Position numbers and translations under genes: made by a program
Shown: positions 23,468-36,271 of the stretch, piece by piece
Position numbering within the stretch: position 1 is the first letter of the stretch
Layout: each line of letters starts with the position of its first letter
The notes under the pieces: generated by a model
What the model was told of the DNA's origin: nothing
The model's database searches: none
What the model saw: only the letters and a program-made list of their open reading frames with translations
Source of the DNA: Haematobia irritans
Lineage: Eukaryota; Arthropoda; Insecta; Diptera; Muscidae
NCBI RefSeq assembly: GCF_050003625.1
Contig: NC_134397.1
Span: forward strand, 195,879,063-195,943,062
Reading direction: 5' to 3'
DNA length: 64,000 bases

Positions 23468-25831
23468 CACACAAAAAAATTTTTTTTGATTTCAATCACG
23501 AAAATTGCGGATTCAATCATTTTTTTAATTGAAATGTCTTCAATCACGAAAATGATAGTATCAATCACCCATTTTGATTGAAAACCAACACGATTTTCAA
23601 TTAAAAATTTAATTGACTTTTGTCACGGAATCAATTAATTGTGTGATTGAATCAATTAAAAACGTGATTGATTTTTAACATAAAATTCAATCACAGTTTT
23701 AATTGAATCAATTAAAATTTTAATTAATTTCGCGACAAAAAACAATCAAATATTTGATTGATAAAAATAGAAAAAATATATAAATGGGAAATACATATTT
23801 TTATTATTTTCGGATATTTTTCATATTTTTAAATCCAAAAGAAAGAACTTTTTTACCATTACACAATTCAGCTCATTAGTTTATATATCAGATATACTGC
23901 TCTCTACATGGGTTCAAACTGAAAAAGGCAGGTAAAACAAAAATACAATTTAATGCCAACGCCACTTCGCAACTTCAAGGTGAATCTTCCAACAAACCCA
24001 TACTGCTCTTGGTTTTAAGAAAACTAGGAGTGAAAAAAAATTATAATTTTAAAAGATCAATACGGTACCCACTTTTTTGTTGCAAACATATTCTTACATA
24101 TTTGGTAAAATGATGGAGTTGATGGGATTGATTGGTCAATTTCACGAAATAAAATTGGTTACTAAAAGAAATGAATAAAAAATATATTATTTTAGTCCGT
24201 TTAATGTAAACAGGGGGCTAATCACGGCATTCGATATCGAGAACTTTTGATCGAAATCTAAATTTTTCGGATCACGGGTGTCGATATCGAGTTTTTTTGA
24301 TCGATAATTTTTTCGATTGGTAAATTGCAATCGTAAAACATTTTTCACTTGTTTTTTACATTGTTTTCGCCATATAGGAATAGTAAATATATTAGTTTTA
24401 GTTCGAATTGTTGCTAGTTTGTAGTAAATTTACATATAATGAACATATATTGAATATTTAGGACCAATGCAGCTCCAATAAAAGTTAAACAAAAATTGGT
24501 CATAGCCGAGTTCGGCAGCGAGCATTCTAGCTTGGCAAAGAACCATATATAAAGTGCACATGCTAGATCGATATCCAAGAGATTGTGATCAACCAAATAC
24601 CGTACAATTCCTTGCCAACATAACGCTTCTGGACCACCTTGTAAGAATAGTGAATTATGAAGGCTTCCACTCGCAAAAAGTTTTAAGACGGCAGACAATT
24701 GTAAGGTGATAAAATTGACGTTGACATGTCACCAAAAATTATTTTCCATTTGAACGCCTCCTTCGTCAGCCGAAATCGTCCATTGAGCCTGCAAAAGGTG
24801 ACTTTCTAACAGTGCACACCATTTCAAACCCATGTACTTACACCAATAACAATGTGCACTTTTATTCCTTATTTGTCGCCGAATTATTTTATATTCATCT
24901 CATCCTCCAATTAGGAAGGAATTCTGAGGAATGTAAAAAGAGATATGGGTCCATAAGATATAATGCAATACAATTTACTTTTTACTTTGAAACCTCCAAA
25001 AACATGTTTTTTCTACATTCTTTTTTGTGACGCCAACTTAATTTTGTCATTTCATTTTGTTCTGCTTCGTTTTTTGCTGTTGGCAACGCTTGAGAAATTG
25101 CATCAAATTTCGATCGAATCCCGTGATCCAAACTTTTAATCGTATCGACAATTTTTTCGATACGATTATGAATTCGATATCGAATGCTGTGATTAGCCCC
25201 CAGGCTTCAATGGAAAACGGTATTCACATTTCACAATTTCTTACCTTCAATAAACGTAGATTGTTTTCCATTTTTACAATACCACAAAACACAAACACAG
25301 GTAATTTCAAATGCGTTCTCTCATATATTTTTTCAAACCTTTACCACGTGGCCATTTGTTGTTGCACACTTTATTTATTTCAACCCTTTGCTATGATTTG
25401 TTGTTGCGTTCAAAATATTTATGTACACATTTTCAATGCAGCAGACAGAATGTCGCCAATCATGTTTTTCAATTTACGCGAAAAACAAAAACCCAACCGT
25501 TCGTTACAAGTTACTTCTACAGACTGAGCTCTCCATCATACAATGTTGAATAAATACCCGTTCTCTTTTCGCTCTTTCCATTGCTCAAAATTATTCAATT
25601 TCAATCACAAAAGTGATTGTAATTGAAAATTATTTCCGAATTGATTAACAAATTGATTGAATCAATTAATATTTTAATTGGAAGCGTAACAAATATCAAT
25701 CATTTTTTTAATTGGGTTTTATTCGGATTTGATTAAATAATTAATTGAATCAATTAACATATTAATTGAATCCGTTTCCAAATTCAATTAAGTGTTTAAT
25801 TGAAAAAATGTTGGTGATAATTTTTTGTGTG
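23468..25831. mobile_element. TA-target element with AATTGA-rich inverted arms, carrying a nested Harbinger-like element
   Basis: Ends CACACAAAAAAA and TTTTTTGTGTG are flanked by TA at 23466-23467 and 25832-25833. Left arm (to about 23765) and right arm (from about 25577) are both packed with AATTGA/TCAATT motifs. Removing the nested 24214-25200 insertion leaves about 1.4 kb. The middle has no recognisable transposase. TA flanks suggest a Tc1/mariner-type mobiliser, by inference only. Confidence 0.7.
24214..25200 (-). mobile_element. PIF/Harbinger-like element, degenerate
   Basis: Inverted ends GGGGCTAATCACGGCATTCG and, from the right, GGGGCTAATCACAGCATTCG, extending through GATATCGA, with 1 mismatch in about 27 bp. 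A 3-bp duplication CAG lies at 24211-24213 and 25201-25203. A 3-bp target duplication is the PIF/Harbinger pattern. A minus-strand frame at 24414-24698 begins TLQLSAVLKLFASGSLHNS, resembling the conserved N-terminal region of HARBI1-like proteins. The rest is decayed. Superfamily call is moderate. Confidence 0.6.
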
Positions 25832-25865
25832 TAGACGAAACTGTCAAAACGCAATTTTTGATTTT

Positions 25866-27836
25866 TATACCCTCCACCATAGGATGGGGGTATATTAACC
25901 TTGTCATTCCGTTTGTAACACATCGAAATATTGCTCTAAGACCCCATAAAGTATATATATTCTGGGTCGTGGTGAAATTCTGAGTCGATCTGAGCATGTC
26001 CGTCGGTCCGTCCGCCCGTCCGTCTGTTGAAATCACGCTAACTTCCGAACGAAACAAGCTATCGACTTGAAACTTGGCACAAGTAGTTGTTATTGATGTA
26101 GGTCAGATGGTGTTGCAAATGGGCCATATCGGTCCACTTTTACGTATAGCCCCCATATAAACGGACCTCCAAATTTGGCTTGCAGACCCTCTAAGAGAAG
26201 CAAATTTCATCCGATCCGGCTGTAATTTGGTAGATGGTGATAGTATATGGTGTCTAACAACCATGCAAAAATTGGTCCGCATCAGTCCATAATTATATAT
26301 AGCCCCCATATAAACCGATCCCCCGATTTGGATTGCGGAGCCTCTAAGAGAAGAAAATTTAATCCCATCCGGCTGAAATTTGGTATATGGTGTTAGTATA
26401 TGGTCTCTAATGACCATGCAGACATTGGTCCACATCGATCCATAATTATATATAGCCCCCATATAAACCCATCCCCAGATTTGGCTTGCGGAGCCTCTAA
26501 GAGAAGAAAATTTCATCCGATCCGGCTGAAATTTGGTACATGGTGTTAGTATATAGTCTCTAATGACCATGCAAAAATTGGTCCATAATTATATATAGCC
26601 TCCATATAAACCGATCACCAGATTTGACCTCCGGAGCCTCTTGGAAGACCAAAATTTATCTGATTCAGTTGAAATTTTGTACGTGATGTTAATATATGGC
26701 CTCAAACACCCATGCAAAAATTGGTCGATATCGGTCCATAATTATATATAGACCCCATATAAACCGATCCCCAGATTTGGATTGCGGAACCTTTAAGAGA
26801 AGAAAGTTTCATCCGATCCGGCTGAAATTTGGTACATGGTGCTAGCATATGGTCTCTAACAACTATGCAAAAATTGGTCCACATCGGTCCACAATTATAT
26901 ATAGCCCCCATATAAACCGATCCCCAGATTTGACCTCCAGAACCTCTTGGAAGACCAAAATTCATCTGATTCAGTTGATAATTGGTACGTGGTGTTAATA
27001 TATGGCCTCAAACACCCATGCAAAAATTGGTCGAAATCGGTCCATAATTATATATAGCCCCATATAAGCCGATCCCCAGATTTGACCTCCGGAACCTTTT
27101 GGAAGAGAAAAATTCATCCGATTCGGTTGAAATTTGGTACGTGATGTTAGTATATGGTATTCAACATCCATGCTGGAATTGGTTCATATCCGTCCATAAT
27201 TATATATAGCCCCCATATAAACCGATCCGCAGATTTGACCACCGGTGCCTTTTGGAGAAGCAAAATTCATCCGATCTGGTTGAAATTTGGTACGTGGTGG
27301 TTAGTATATGGTATCCAACAACCATGCCAAAAGTGGTCCATTTCAGTCCATAATCATATATAGCCCCCATATAAACCGATCCCGAGATTTGTTTTTGAGC
27401 CACTTGGAGGAGTAAATTTCATCCGAGTCAGTTGAAATTTGGAGCATTGTGCTAGTATATGGCCATAGATAATTAGGTCCATATCGGTCTATATTTATAA
27501 ATAGCCCTCAGATAAATCGATCCCAAATCACACAAAAATTGGTCCATATCAATTTCATAATTGTGTAGCCCACATATAAGCGACCCCCATATTTCATTTC
27601 TGGCTCTCTACGTATCGTGCAAAAAAGTCCATATCGATTCGTAATTATTTGTAGACTTACCTATACATAACTTTCTTTTGTCTAATATATACCACGTATG
27701 GACTAACTCACAATTTAGAAAACGATGTTAAGAAGGTTTAAGATACCACAACCCAAGTAATTCGATTGTGGATGACATTCTTTCGTAGAAGTTTCTACGC
27801 AATCCATGATGGAGGATACATAAGATTCGACCTGCT
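25866..27836 (+). mobile_element. Helentron/DINE-like family 1
   Basis: 5' tip TATACCCTCCACCATAGG at 25866, core with GTCGGTCCGTCCGCCCGTCC near 26000, then about ten 153-bp repeats of several sub-types up to about 27650. The family-1 3' section follows (TAATATATACCACGTATGG, GATTGTGGATGACATTC). The terminal hairpin is damaged (AAGATTCGACCTGC). Unlike other copies, it has no 29-bp satellite module before the 3' section. Confidence 0.85.
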
Positions 27837-28240
27837 ATTACAACTTCACTAAATTCGAATTTCTCACAAAATAGTTTATAATGTTCTGATATCAGTAAAT
27901 TTTACATACATTTTGTCAGTCTTAACGTCTTTGTGGCTCAAAGGTTTCTTTTACAAATTGTAACTATATAATTTCTCTTCGAAATACGGTACAAAAAATA
28001 ACTTTTCATGTATTTGACTAAAAACATTAACTCATTTGCATCTAGTCGCCACTGTCTATATATTTTAGTTAAATTTCTCTAAATGTCAATGCTTGATTTG
28101 CTTAAGAGGAATACTGAATATGTTTTCTTTATAAGTAGAGCCAAAGAAGGTTTATAGCAACATTCTAAAGTAAGGTAGAACATTTCAAAGTAAAGAACTG
28201 CGTTGGCAATTTAGCTATTCTCCCGCTAGATTTGGCTTTT
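27837..28240. other. short unassigned spacer between two Helentrons
   Basis: AT-rich, no open frame of note, no recognised repeat. Confidence 0.4.
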
Positions 28241-29125
28241 TATACCCTCCACCATAGGATGGGGGGTATATTTACTTTGTCATTCCGTTTGTAACACATC
28301 GAAATATTGATCTAAGACCCCATAAAGTATATATATTCTGGGTCGTGGGGAAATTCCGAGTTGATCTGAGCATGTCCGTACGTCCGTCTGTTGAAATGAC
28401 GCTAACTTCGGAACGAAACAAGCTATCGACTTGAAACTTGGCACAAGTAGTTGTTATTTCATCCAAAATTTGGTGCATGGTGTTGATATATGGTATCTAA
28501 CAACCATGCTAAAATTGGTCCACATCGGTCCATAATTATATATAGCCCCCATATAAACCGTTCTCCAGATTTGACCTCCGGAGCCTCTTGGAGGAGCAAA
28601 ATTCATCCGATCCGGTTCAAATTTGGTACATGGAGTTAGTATATAGTCTCTAACAACCATGCAAAAATTGGTCTACATCGGTCCATAATTATATATAGCC
28701 CCCATAAAAACCGATCCCCCGATTTGGCTTGCGGAGCCTCTAAGAGAAGCAAATTTCATCCGATCCGGCTGAAATTTGGTACATGGTGTTAGTATATGGT
28801 CTCTAACAACCATGCAAAAATTGGTCCACATAGGTCCATAATTATATATAGCCCCCATATAAACCGATCACCCGAAATGTGGTACGCGGTAGTAGTATAT
28901 GATATTTAACAACCATGCCAAAAGTGGTCCATATCAGTCCATAATCATTTATAGCCCCCATATAAGCCGATCCCGAGATTTGGTTTTGGAGCCTCTTGGA
29001 GGAGCAAATTTCATCCGAGTGAGTTGAAATTTGTGGATGACAGTCTTTCGTAGAAGTTTCTACGCAATCGATGGTGGAAGGTACATAAGATTCGGCCTGG
29101 CCGCGCTTGCGGCCGTATATACTTG
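28241..29125 (+). mobile_element. Helentron/DINE-like family 1, short copy
   Basis: Complete 5' tip and GTCY core (GTCCGTACGTCCGTCTG). About three 153-bp repeats follow, then a shortened 3' section ending in TTCGGCCTGGCCGCGCTTG and TATACTTGT. Part of the 3' section and the satellite module are deleted. Confidence 0.85.
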
Positions 29126-29160
29126 TTATAATTTTTAATGGATTCTAACACTTGTTTTTT

Positions 29161-30055
29161 TATACCCTCCACCATAGGATGGGGTATATTAACTTTGTCA
29201 TTCCGTTTGTAACACATCGAAATATTGCTCTAAGACCCCATAAAGTATATATATTCTGGGTCGTGGTGAAATTCTGAGTCGATCTGAGCATGTCCGTCCG
29301 TTCGTCCGTCCGTCTGTTGAATAACTTCCGAACGAAACAAGCTATCGACTTGAAACTTGGCACAAGTAGTTGTTATTGATGTAGGTCGGATGGTATTGCA
29401 AATGGGCCATATCGGTCCACTTTTACGTATAGCCCCCATATAAACGGACCCCCAAATTTGGCTTGCGATTGCTCTAAGAGAAGCAAATTTCATCCGATCC
29501 TACTGAAATTTGGTACATGGTGTTAGTATATGGTCTCTAACAACCGTGCAAAAATTGGTCCATTTCGGTCCACTTTTACGTATAGCCCCCATTAAACGGA
29601 CCCCCAAATTTGGCTTGCGATTGCTCTAAGAGAAGCAAATTTCATCCGATCCGGCTGAAATTTGGTACATGGTGTAAGTATATGGTCTCTAACAACCACG
29701 CAAAAATTGGTCCATATCGGTCCATAATTACATATAGCCCCCATATAAACCGATCCCCCGATTTGGCTTGCGAGGCCTCTAAGAGAAGCAAATTTCATCC
29801 GATCCGGCTTAAATTTGGTACATGGTGTTAGTATATGGTCTCTAACAACCATGCAAAAATTGGTCCACATCGGTTCATAATTATATATAGCCCCTATATA
29901 AACCGATCCCCGATTTGGCTTGCAGAGCCTCTAAGAGAAACAAATTTCATCCGATCCGGCTGAAATTTGGTACATGATGTTAGTATATGGTCTCTAATGA
30001 CCATGCAAAAATTGGTCCATATCGGTCCATTTTTATATATAGCCCCCATATAAAA
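29161..30055 (+). mobile_element. Helentron/DINE-like family 1, 3' truncated
   Basis: Starts 36 bp after the preceding copy, in the same orientation. It has the 5' tip, core (GTCCGTCCGTTCGTCCGTCC) and about five 153-bp repeats, then stops within a repeat at about 30055. No 3' hairpin. Confidence 0.8.
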
Positions 30056-31340
30056 ATTTTCGAATTCATCAGATCAGAATACATAAGAAAAGTCACATCT
30101 CATCAAATGTACATGAAAAAAAAATATTTTGTAAACTATTGTTATTTTCGTGATTGAAAACAAACAATTTTTTGTGTATGATAACTAACTTCTTAAGCCA
30201 AATATTATTTTCTTTATTCTAAGGAAAACCTGTCTTACTTTAAAGTCATACGAATAATGAAAAAATAAAAAATAATGTTAAGGAGAAGATTAGCTTTATA
30301 ATCTTAAATAATAACATATTTGACTATAAGTGTAATTTCGGTTTCCAAAAATTAAGGTTTCGTATTAGGCCACATTATCCTCTGATTTGGTTGTGCCTGA
30401 CGTGGTAAATTTGGCCTACTTCAGAGCACAATACTTTAACGGAGGGAAGCAAATTTGTAAGGAAAATGATTATAAAATTTCTTTTAACTATAATGTTCTT
30501 ATTTTAAAGAAATATTATCCATACATTGTGTATATGAAAATTAGGATGCATTATTTTTTATATTAGCACATTTGTCATGATTACTAAAACATATCGTTTT
30601 ATTAGCTTGGTTGTATTGTGACCATGAAGCAAGGTCATTTCTAGTATTATCCCATGGACCCTGCTAATATACCAACCTTTGAGTAGCCCTGTAAGAGAAA
30701 ACAGTTCCCGGTGTTGGCCTAGTTAACAACATTGGAGGAGTATACCTCTACAAGTCATGTTCATCCTTGACTGTGCAACCTTATGCATATGGAATATTGT
30801 AGTTAGAGGAAATGTTTTAAACATGGGTTTTTGTTTTGGTATTGTTTGTTTTTTTTCTGTTTGCTTTTAATGTCATTTTAAGGGATTTAATTTCACTGGA
30901 CATCTCTGTATGTTCTAGTGGTCTGTGTACGTGTGTTTTTCTATGCAGCAATTTTTTTTTGTGTAGAAGAATGTCAGTGATTAAATTACCAGAGTTAAAT
31001 TAACGCCACTATAATAGCTTGTTAACATGGTGATGTGCATATGTAATAGATAAAGTTAATTGTGATGCTCTGTAAATTTGCAATTGTTTTCTAAAATTCT
31101 ATTGTAATTTTTGTTTTCTAATTATATAATTGATAATGATATGTTTAGCCGACACGGCGTGGGTGAGTTATGGAGAAGAAAAGTGGTGTCCATTCAAATT
31201 TGAGGAAAAAAAATTGGTCTAAATTCTCAAAGTAAATGAAAATTTAAATAAAACGATTTAGGTATCGAAGGGTGAATAATATCAGGTTAATATTTTTTCA
31301 GTGTATTTGTTATTTGTATTTTTTTTCTTGGTTTTAAAGA
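30056..31340. other. unassigned island, no gene recognised
   Basis: Low-complexity AT-rich sequence with MITE-like edges near 30175 (TTTTTTGTGTA) and 30955 (TTTTTTTTTGTGTA). Those edges match the right end of the AATTGA-type TA element. No ORF above about 60 codons and no domain. Confidence 0.4.
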
Positions 31341-31460
31341 TGTTCCTGGGTTCTCGTAGATTTCTACCAAAAATGGTAGATCTTTTACTGTTTGAGAGAA
31401 ATCTTGATATATTTGTAGATTTGGTAAAATCTCCCTCTCAAACTAATAGGTACATCAATT

Positions 31461-31463
<3 letters not shown>

Positions 31464-31533
<70 letters not shown>
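31464..31533. repeat. (TA)35 microsatellite
   Basis: Seventy bases of uninterrupted TA, directly at the left edge of a 29-bp satellite array. It may have expanded from the CTATAG of the first satellite unit, since it begins TTTTCTATATA. Confidence 0.95.
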
Positions 31534-31534
<1 letters not shown>

Positions 31535-31536
31535 TT

Positions 31537-33177
31537 TTGACCAAATTTTCTATAGAAAGAAATTTTGACAAAATTATCTAAAGAAATAAAATTTTGACAA
31601 TTTTTTCTATAGAAAAAAATATTTCGTCAAAATTTTCTATAGAAATAAAGTTTTGATAGAATTTTCTATTCAAATAGATTTTTTTTCAAAATTTGCGTTA
31701 GAAATAAAATGTTCACAAAATTTTTTTATAGAAATAAAAATTTGGCAACATTTTCTATAGAAATAAAATTTTGACAAAACTTTCTATAGAAATAAAATTT
31801 TGACAAAATTTTCTGTAGAAATAAACTCTTGACAAAATTTCCTATAAAAATAAAATTTTGACAATATTTTCTATAGAAATAAAATTTTGACCAACATTTC
31901 TATAGAAAAAAAATTGAAAATTTTCTATTCAAATAAAATTTTACAAAATTTTCTATAGAAATACAATTTTGACAAAATTTTCTATACAAATAATATTTTG
32001 ACAAAATTTTCTATAGAAATAAAATTTTGGTAAAATTTTCTATAGAAATAAAATTTTGACAACATTTTCTATAGAAATAAAATTTTGACAAAATTTTCTA
32101 TAGAACTTAAATATGTGCGAAATTTTTTTATAGAAATAAAAACAATTCTATAGAAAATCATATTTTGATAATTTTTTTATGCAAAACCAAATTTTGTTAA
32201 AATTTTCTGTAGAAATAAAATTTTGTAGAAAATGTCCTTAAAAATAAATTTTGACAAACTTTTCTATAAAAATAAATATTTGTCAAAAGTTTCGATAGAA
32301 ATAAAATTTTGACAAAATTTACTATAGAAATAAAATTTTGGCAAAATTTTCTATTGAAATAAAATTTTGACAAAATTTTCTATAGAAATAAGATTTTGAC
32401 ATAATTTTCTATAGAAATAAAATTTTGACAAAATTTTCTATAGAAATACAATTTTAACAAAATTTTTTATAGAAATAAAATTTTGACAAAATTTTCCATA
32501 GACCAGGTTGTAAGTACTTCGATTCTTCGGTTGCTAAATGATCGGTATGTGATGAGAGATTCGATTCATAAGGTGTGTATCGGTTTCTTGATGATCGGTA
32601 TCTGTATCAGTTTTGGGTCGGTAATCGATCAAGGTCGGTGCTTAGTATTATTGACGACTTTTATACTACTAAGGCTACCAGATAATCTACTGTGGTTGAA
32701 CAGTACGCCCGAAAGTCTCTGTGGTGGAGAAATAAAATTTTGACAAAATTTGGTACACAAATAAAATTTTGACAAAATTTCCTATAGAAATAAAATGTTG
32801 TTAAAAATTTTCTATAGAAATAAAATTTAGACAAAACATCCTATAGAAATAAAATGTTGGTAAAATTTTCTATAGAAGCAGGATTTTGACAAAATTTTCT
32901 ATAGAAATAAAATATTGAGAAAAATTTCTATTGAAAAAAAATTTGATATAATTTTCAATAGAAATACAATTTTGTTAAAATTTCCTATAAAATAAGATTT
33001 TGTTAAAATTTCCTATAAAATAAAATTTTGTTAAAATTTTCTTTAGAGATAAAATTTTCACAAAGTTTTCTATAGAAATAAAATTTTGACAAAACTCCCT
33101 ATATAATAAAATTTTGACATAATTTTCGATAGAAATCACATTTTGGTAGATTATCTTTGGCACGAGTAGCAACCCTG
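31537..33177 (+). repeat. 29-bp AT satellite, orientation A, bounded by a hAT-like tip
   Basis: Diverged 29-bp units (CTATAGAAATAAAATTTTGAC). The array is interrupted at about 32507-32738 by a fragment of repeat Q. It ends on the right with GGTAGATTATCTTTGG and GCAACCCTG at 33177. The left edge (about 31345-31460: CTACCAAAAATGGTAGAT) matches, in reverse complement, the right end of the array at 45437-47531. The block is therefore probably the interior of a CAGGGTTGC-ended MITE. Confidence 0.8.
32507..32738 (+). repeat. repeat Q fragment inside satellite
   Basis: Begins GGTTGTAAGTACTTCGATTC, as does the copy at about 37020. It ends with about one unit of the GC-richer minisatellite (CCCGAAAGTCTCTGTGGTGG) before the AT satellite resumes in phase at AAATAAAATTTTGAC. 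Internal deletion relative to the other copy. Confidence 0.75.
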
Positions 33178-33456
33178 TTACGGTATCCGTATGTTGCCAG
33201 AAATATAGAAAAAAATACTGGCTAGAGATGGACAGTACTTCAATTGATTGATTCTAAAAATTTTCTATTGAAATAAAATGTTCACATAATTGTCAATTGA
33301 AATAAAATTTTGTCAAAATTGTCTATAAAAATAAAGTTTTGTTAAACATTTTCTATAGAAATGAGATTTTGTCAAAATTTGTTATAAATAAAAATGTTGG
33401 CAAAATTTTCTATAGAAGCGAAAGTTTGACAAAATTTTCTATAGAAATAAAAGGGA
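33178..33456 (+). repeat. flank segment X plus 29-bp satellite
   Basis: TTACGGTATCCGTATG, TGCCAGAAATATAG and ACTGGCTAGAGATGGACAG lead into further orientation-A satellite units. The same segment recurs after the similar GCAATCCTG tip at 34886, and partly at 34616. This points to local duplication. Confidence 0.7.
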
Positions 33457-34615
33457 ACAAGTATATACGGCCGTAAGTTCGGCCAGGCCGAATCTTATGT
33501 ACCCTCCACCATGGATTGCATAGAAACTTGTACTAAAGACTGTCATCCACAATCGAATTACTTGTGTTGCGGTAATATTTGCCGATGGCAAGGTATCTTA
33601 AAATTTCTTTCCGTCTTGTCCATACAGGGTATATATTACACAAAAAAAGTCCGATTTAATACGTATATAATTCAGTTTGACAAAATTTTCTATAGAAATA
33701 AAATTTTGATAAAATTTTCTATAGAAATAAAATTTTGACAAAATTTTCTATACCAATAAAATTTTGACAAACTTTTCTATAGTAACAAAATTTGGTAGAT
33801 TTTATTTGGGGATCGGCTATATATAACTATAGACCGATATAGACCAAGTTTGGCATGGTTGTTAGCGGCCATATACTAGCGAAATGTACCAAATTTCAAC
33901 CGGATCGGGTGAATCTTGCTCTTCTTGCCAAATCTGGGGAATGGTTTATATGGGGGCTATATATAATTATGGACCGATGTGGACCAATTTTTGTATGATT
34001 GTTAAAGACCATATACTAACACCAAGTACCAAATTTCAACCGAATCGGATGAATTTTGCCCATTCACGAGGCTCCGGAGGTCAAATCTGGGGATCGGTTT
34101 ATATGGGGCCTATATATAATTATGGATCGATGGGGACCAATTTTTGCATGATTGTTAGAGAAATGAAATTTGCTTCTCTTAGAGGCTCCGCAAGCTAAAT
34201 CTGGGGATCGGTTTATATGGGGGCTATATATAATTATGAACCGATATGGACTATGTACCAAATTTCAACCGGATCTTGTGAAATTTGTTTCTCTAGAGGC
34301 TCAGCAAGCCAAATCTGAACGTCGGTTTATATGGGGGCTATACGTAAAAGTGGTCCGATATGGCCTATTTGCAATACCATCCCACCTATATTAATAACAA
34401 CTACTTGTGCCAAGTTTCAAGTCGATAGCTTGTTTCGTGCGGAAGTTAGCGTGATTTCAACAGACGGCCGGACGGACATGCTTAGATCGACTCAGAGTTT
34501 CACCACGACCCAGAAAATATATGTATAAATTTATGGGGTCTAAGAGCAATATTTCGATGTGTTACAAACGGAATGACAAAGTTAATATACCCCCCATTCT
34601 ATGGTGGAGGGTATA
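33457..34615 (-). mobile_element. Helentron/DINE-like family 1, complete
   Basis: Read on the minus strand. 5' tip at 34615 (TATACCCTCCACCATAG, then AATGGGGGGTATATTAA), core with GTCCGTCCGGCCGTCTG, about four 153-bp repeats (33800-34370) and a four-unit 29-bp satellite module (33678-33800). The 3' section follows, with the hairpin TTCGGCCTGGCCGAAC and TATACTTGT at 33457. This 1.16-kb copy shows the full module order of the family. No protein is encoded. Confidence 0.9.
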
Positions 34616-34886
34616 AAAATACTGGCTAGCGATGGACAGTACTTCAATTAACTGATTCTCAAAATTTTCTATTGAAATACAATTTTCATATAATTTTTAA
34701 TTGAAATAAAATTTGCTATAGAAATAAAATTTTAATAAAAAAGTTTTCTACAGAAATAAAATTGTGTCAAAATTTTTTATAGAAATAAAATTTTAATAAA
34801 AATTTTCTATAGAAATAAAAGTTTGACATAATTTTCGATAGAAATCACATTTTGGTGAATTATCTGTGGCACGAGTGGCAATCCTG
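34616..34886 (+). repeat. segment X, 29-bp satellite and CAGGGTTGC-type tip
   Basis: ACTGGCTAGCGATGGACAG, then about seven orientation-A satellite units (34655-34850), then GTGGCACGAGTGGCAATCCTG. The same tip, body and flank order as 33178, so a duplicated copy. Confidence 0.7.
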
Positions 34887-36263
34887 TTACGGTATCCGTA
34901 TGATGCCAGAAATATAGGGAAAATATTGGCTAGCGATGGATACTTCAATTGATTGATTCTCAAATGTTCGAATTTGTCTCGTAAAAGGAAATACCCTTAA
35001 ACTCTTCAAATTATATTATTTATATAATTTATATACCTATTCAATTCAATAATGCATATTTTTTAATTTTTCAGGTAAGAAATATAACTCAAAATATTAT
35101 CTGGTAAGTCCGTGAAAAGTTTGGATTGAAAATTCCTTGTATATATATTTAAACTAAAAGTAAATTTAACTACATACAAAATATGTAATATATTCTTGTA
35201 AAAATGGTTTTGGTGTAACAACTTTTCTCATATCGGACACACATACATACATATATATTAGTGAAAATGAATACTTCCGGTCAGTGGAATTTGGCTTGTG
35301 GTACAAAAAAAAAAAAAAAACACAAATATCAACAAACAAATTTATTTTGTCATTCCATATATTTGCTGAGGTATTTTCATTGTACGTACAGCTGTCACTT
35401 TTCTGTGCATGAATTTTATAGTTGGTAATATTTTGTTTTTTTTTTCTCCCAGTTGTCATATTCATATCTAAAATTTGATCCTGGTCAACACAATCTGGTT
35501 TCCACGTTGTTTTTCTGTTTGTTTGGTAGGGTCGTTCCTTCATTGTCGCCAAACATACTTCATCTTTGTCATAGATATCCTTGATGGATTTTTGTTTTCA
35601 TATGACTGTCATCCTTAGACGGGGTGGCAAGGTATAAAAGCTTTGAATGGATTTTCATCTAAAATGAGGGATCACCATATCTGCTGAGATTTCGTAAAGT
35701 AGACAAACACAGATATATAACAAATATATCGCCAAGTTTCAATGGAGAATAAGAAATCCAATGAAAGTTAAAGAGATATAAAAATATTAAAATATTAACT
35801 TATGGAGGAGCAAAACAATATTAGAGTTTTTGCAATATTGCCAAGGTCAAAAGAAAAAAAATGTATTACATATTGATATTTTTGTTATATACACGCAGAG
35901 AAGAGATTGGCTGGAAATCCGCACCCAATGAAAAATTATTTTCCTCTGGAACGAAAGTTTATACAAACAAAATTACACTTTGTTATAAAATATTTACTTC
36001 GAGAGCAAATAAACATTAGTTTATAATTAGTGTTGAAAATAAGAAGATTCTTATTTCACTGATACAGAAAATGTGAAACGTGGCTTTCTCTAGGTAATTT
36101 CAGTACCCTCCGGGGTTCTTCAAAGGACTCACTAAACCTTTCGGAGTTACTATTAATTAATTCGGTTTTATTGATAAAAACTATTTTATAATGTATTTGT
36201 TTGATATTTAACAATTTCTCTAATATGATCAGGATCTAATGGGAGCAGGCATTAGAGTCGTCG
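34887..36263. other. unassigned island
   Basis: AT-rich sequence with small CATACATA and poly-A runs near 35240-35325. The minus frame 35166-35552 (128 codons) contains poly-F from the A-run and no domain I recognise. TACACGCAGAGAAGAG near 35893 matches the tip of the TA-target MITE class, but no partner end was found nearby. Confidence 0.4.
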
Positions 36264-36271
36264 ATTTTTAC

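Noticed and set aside
35166..35552. A 128-codon minus-strand frame
   Set aside because: Its middle is poly-F from a poly-A run and it has no similarity I can recognise; expected by chance in AT-rich DNA of this length.
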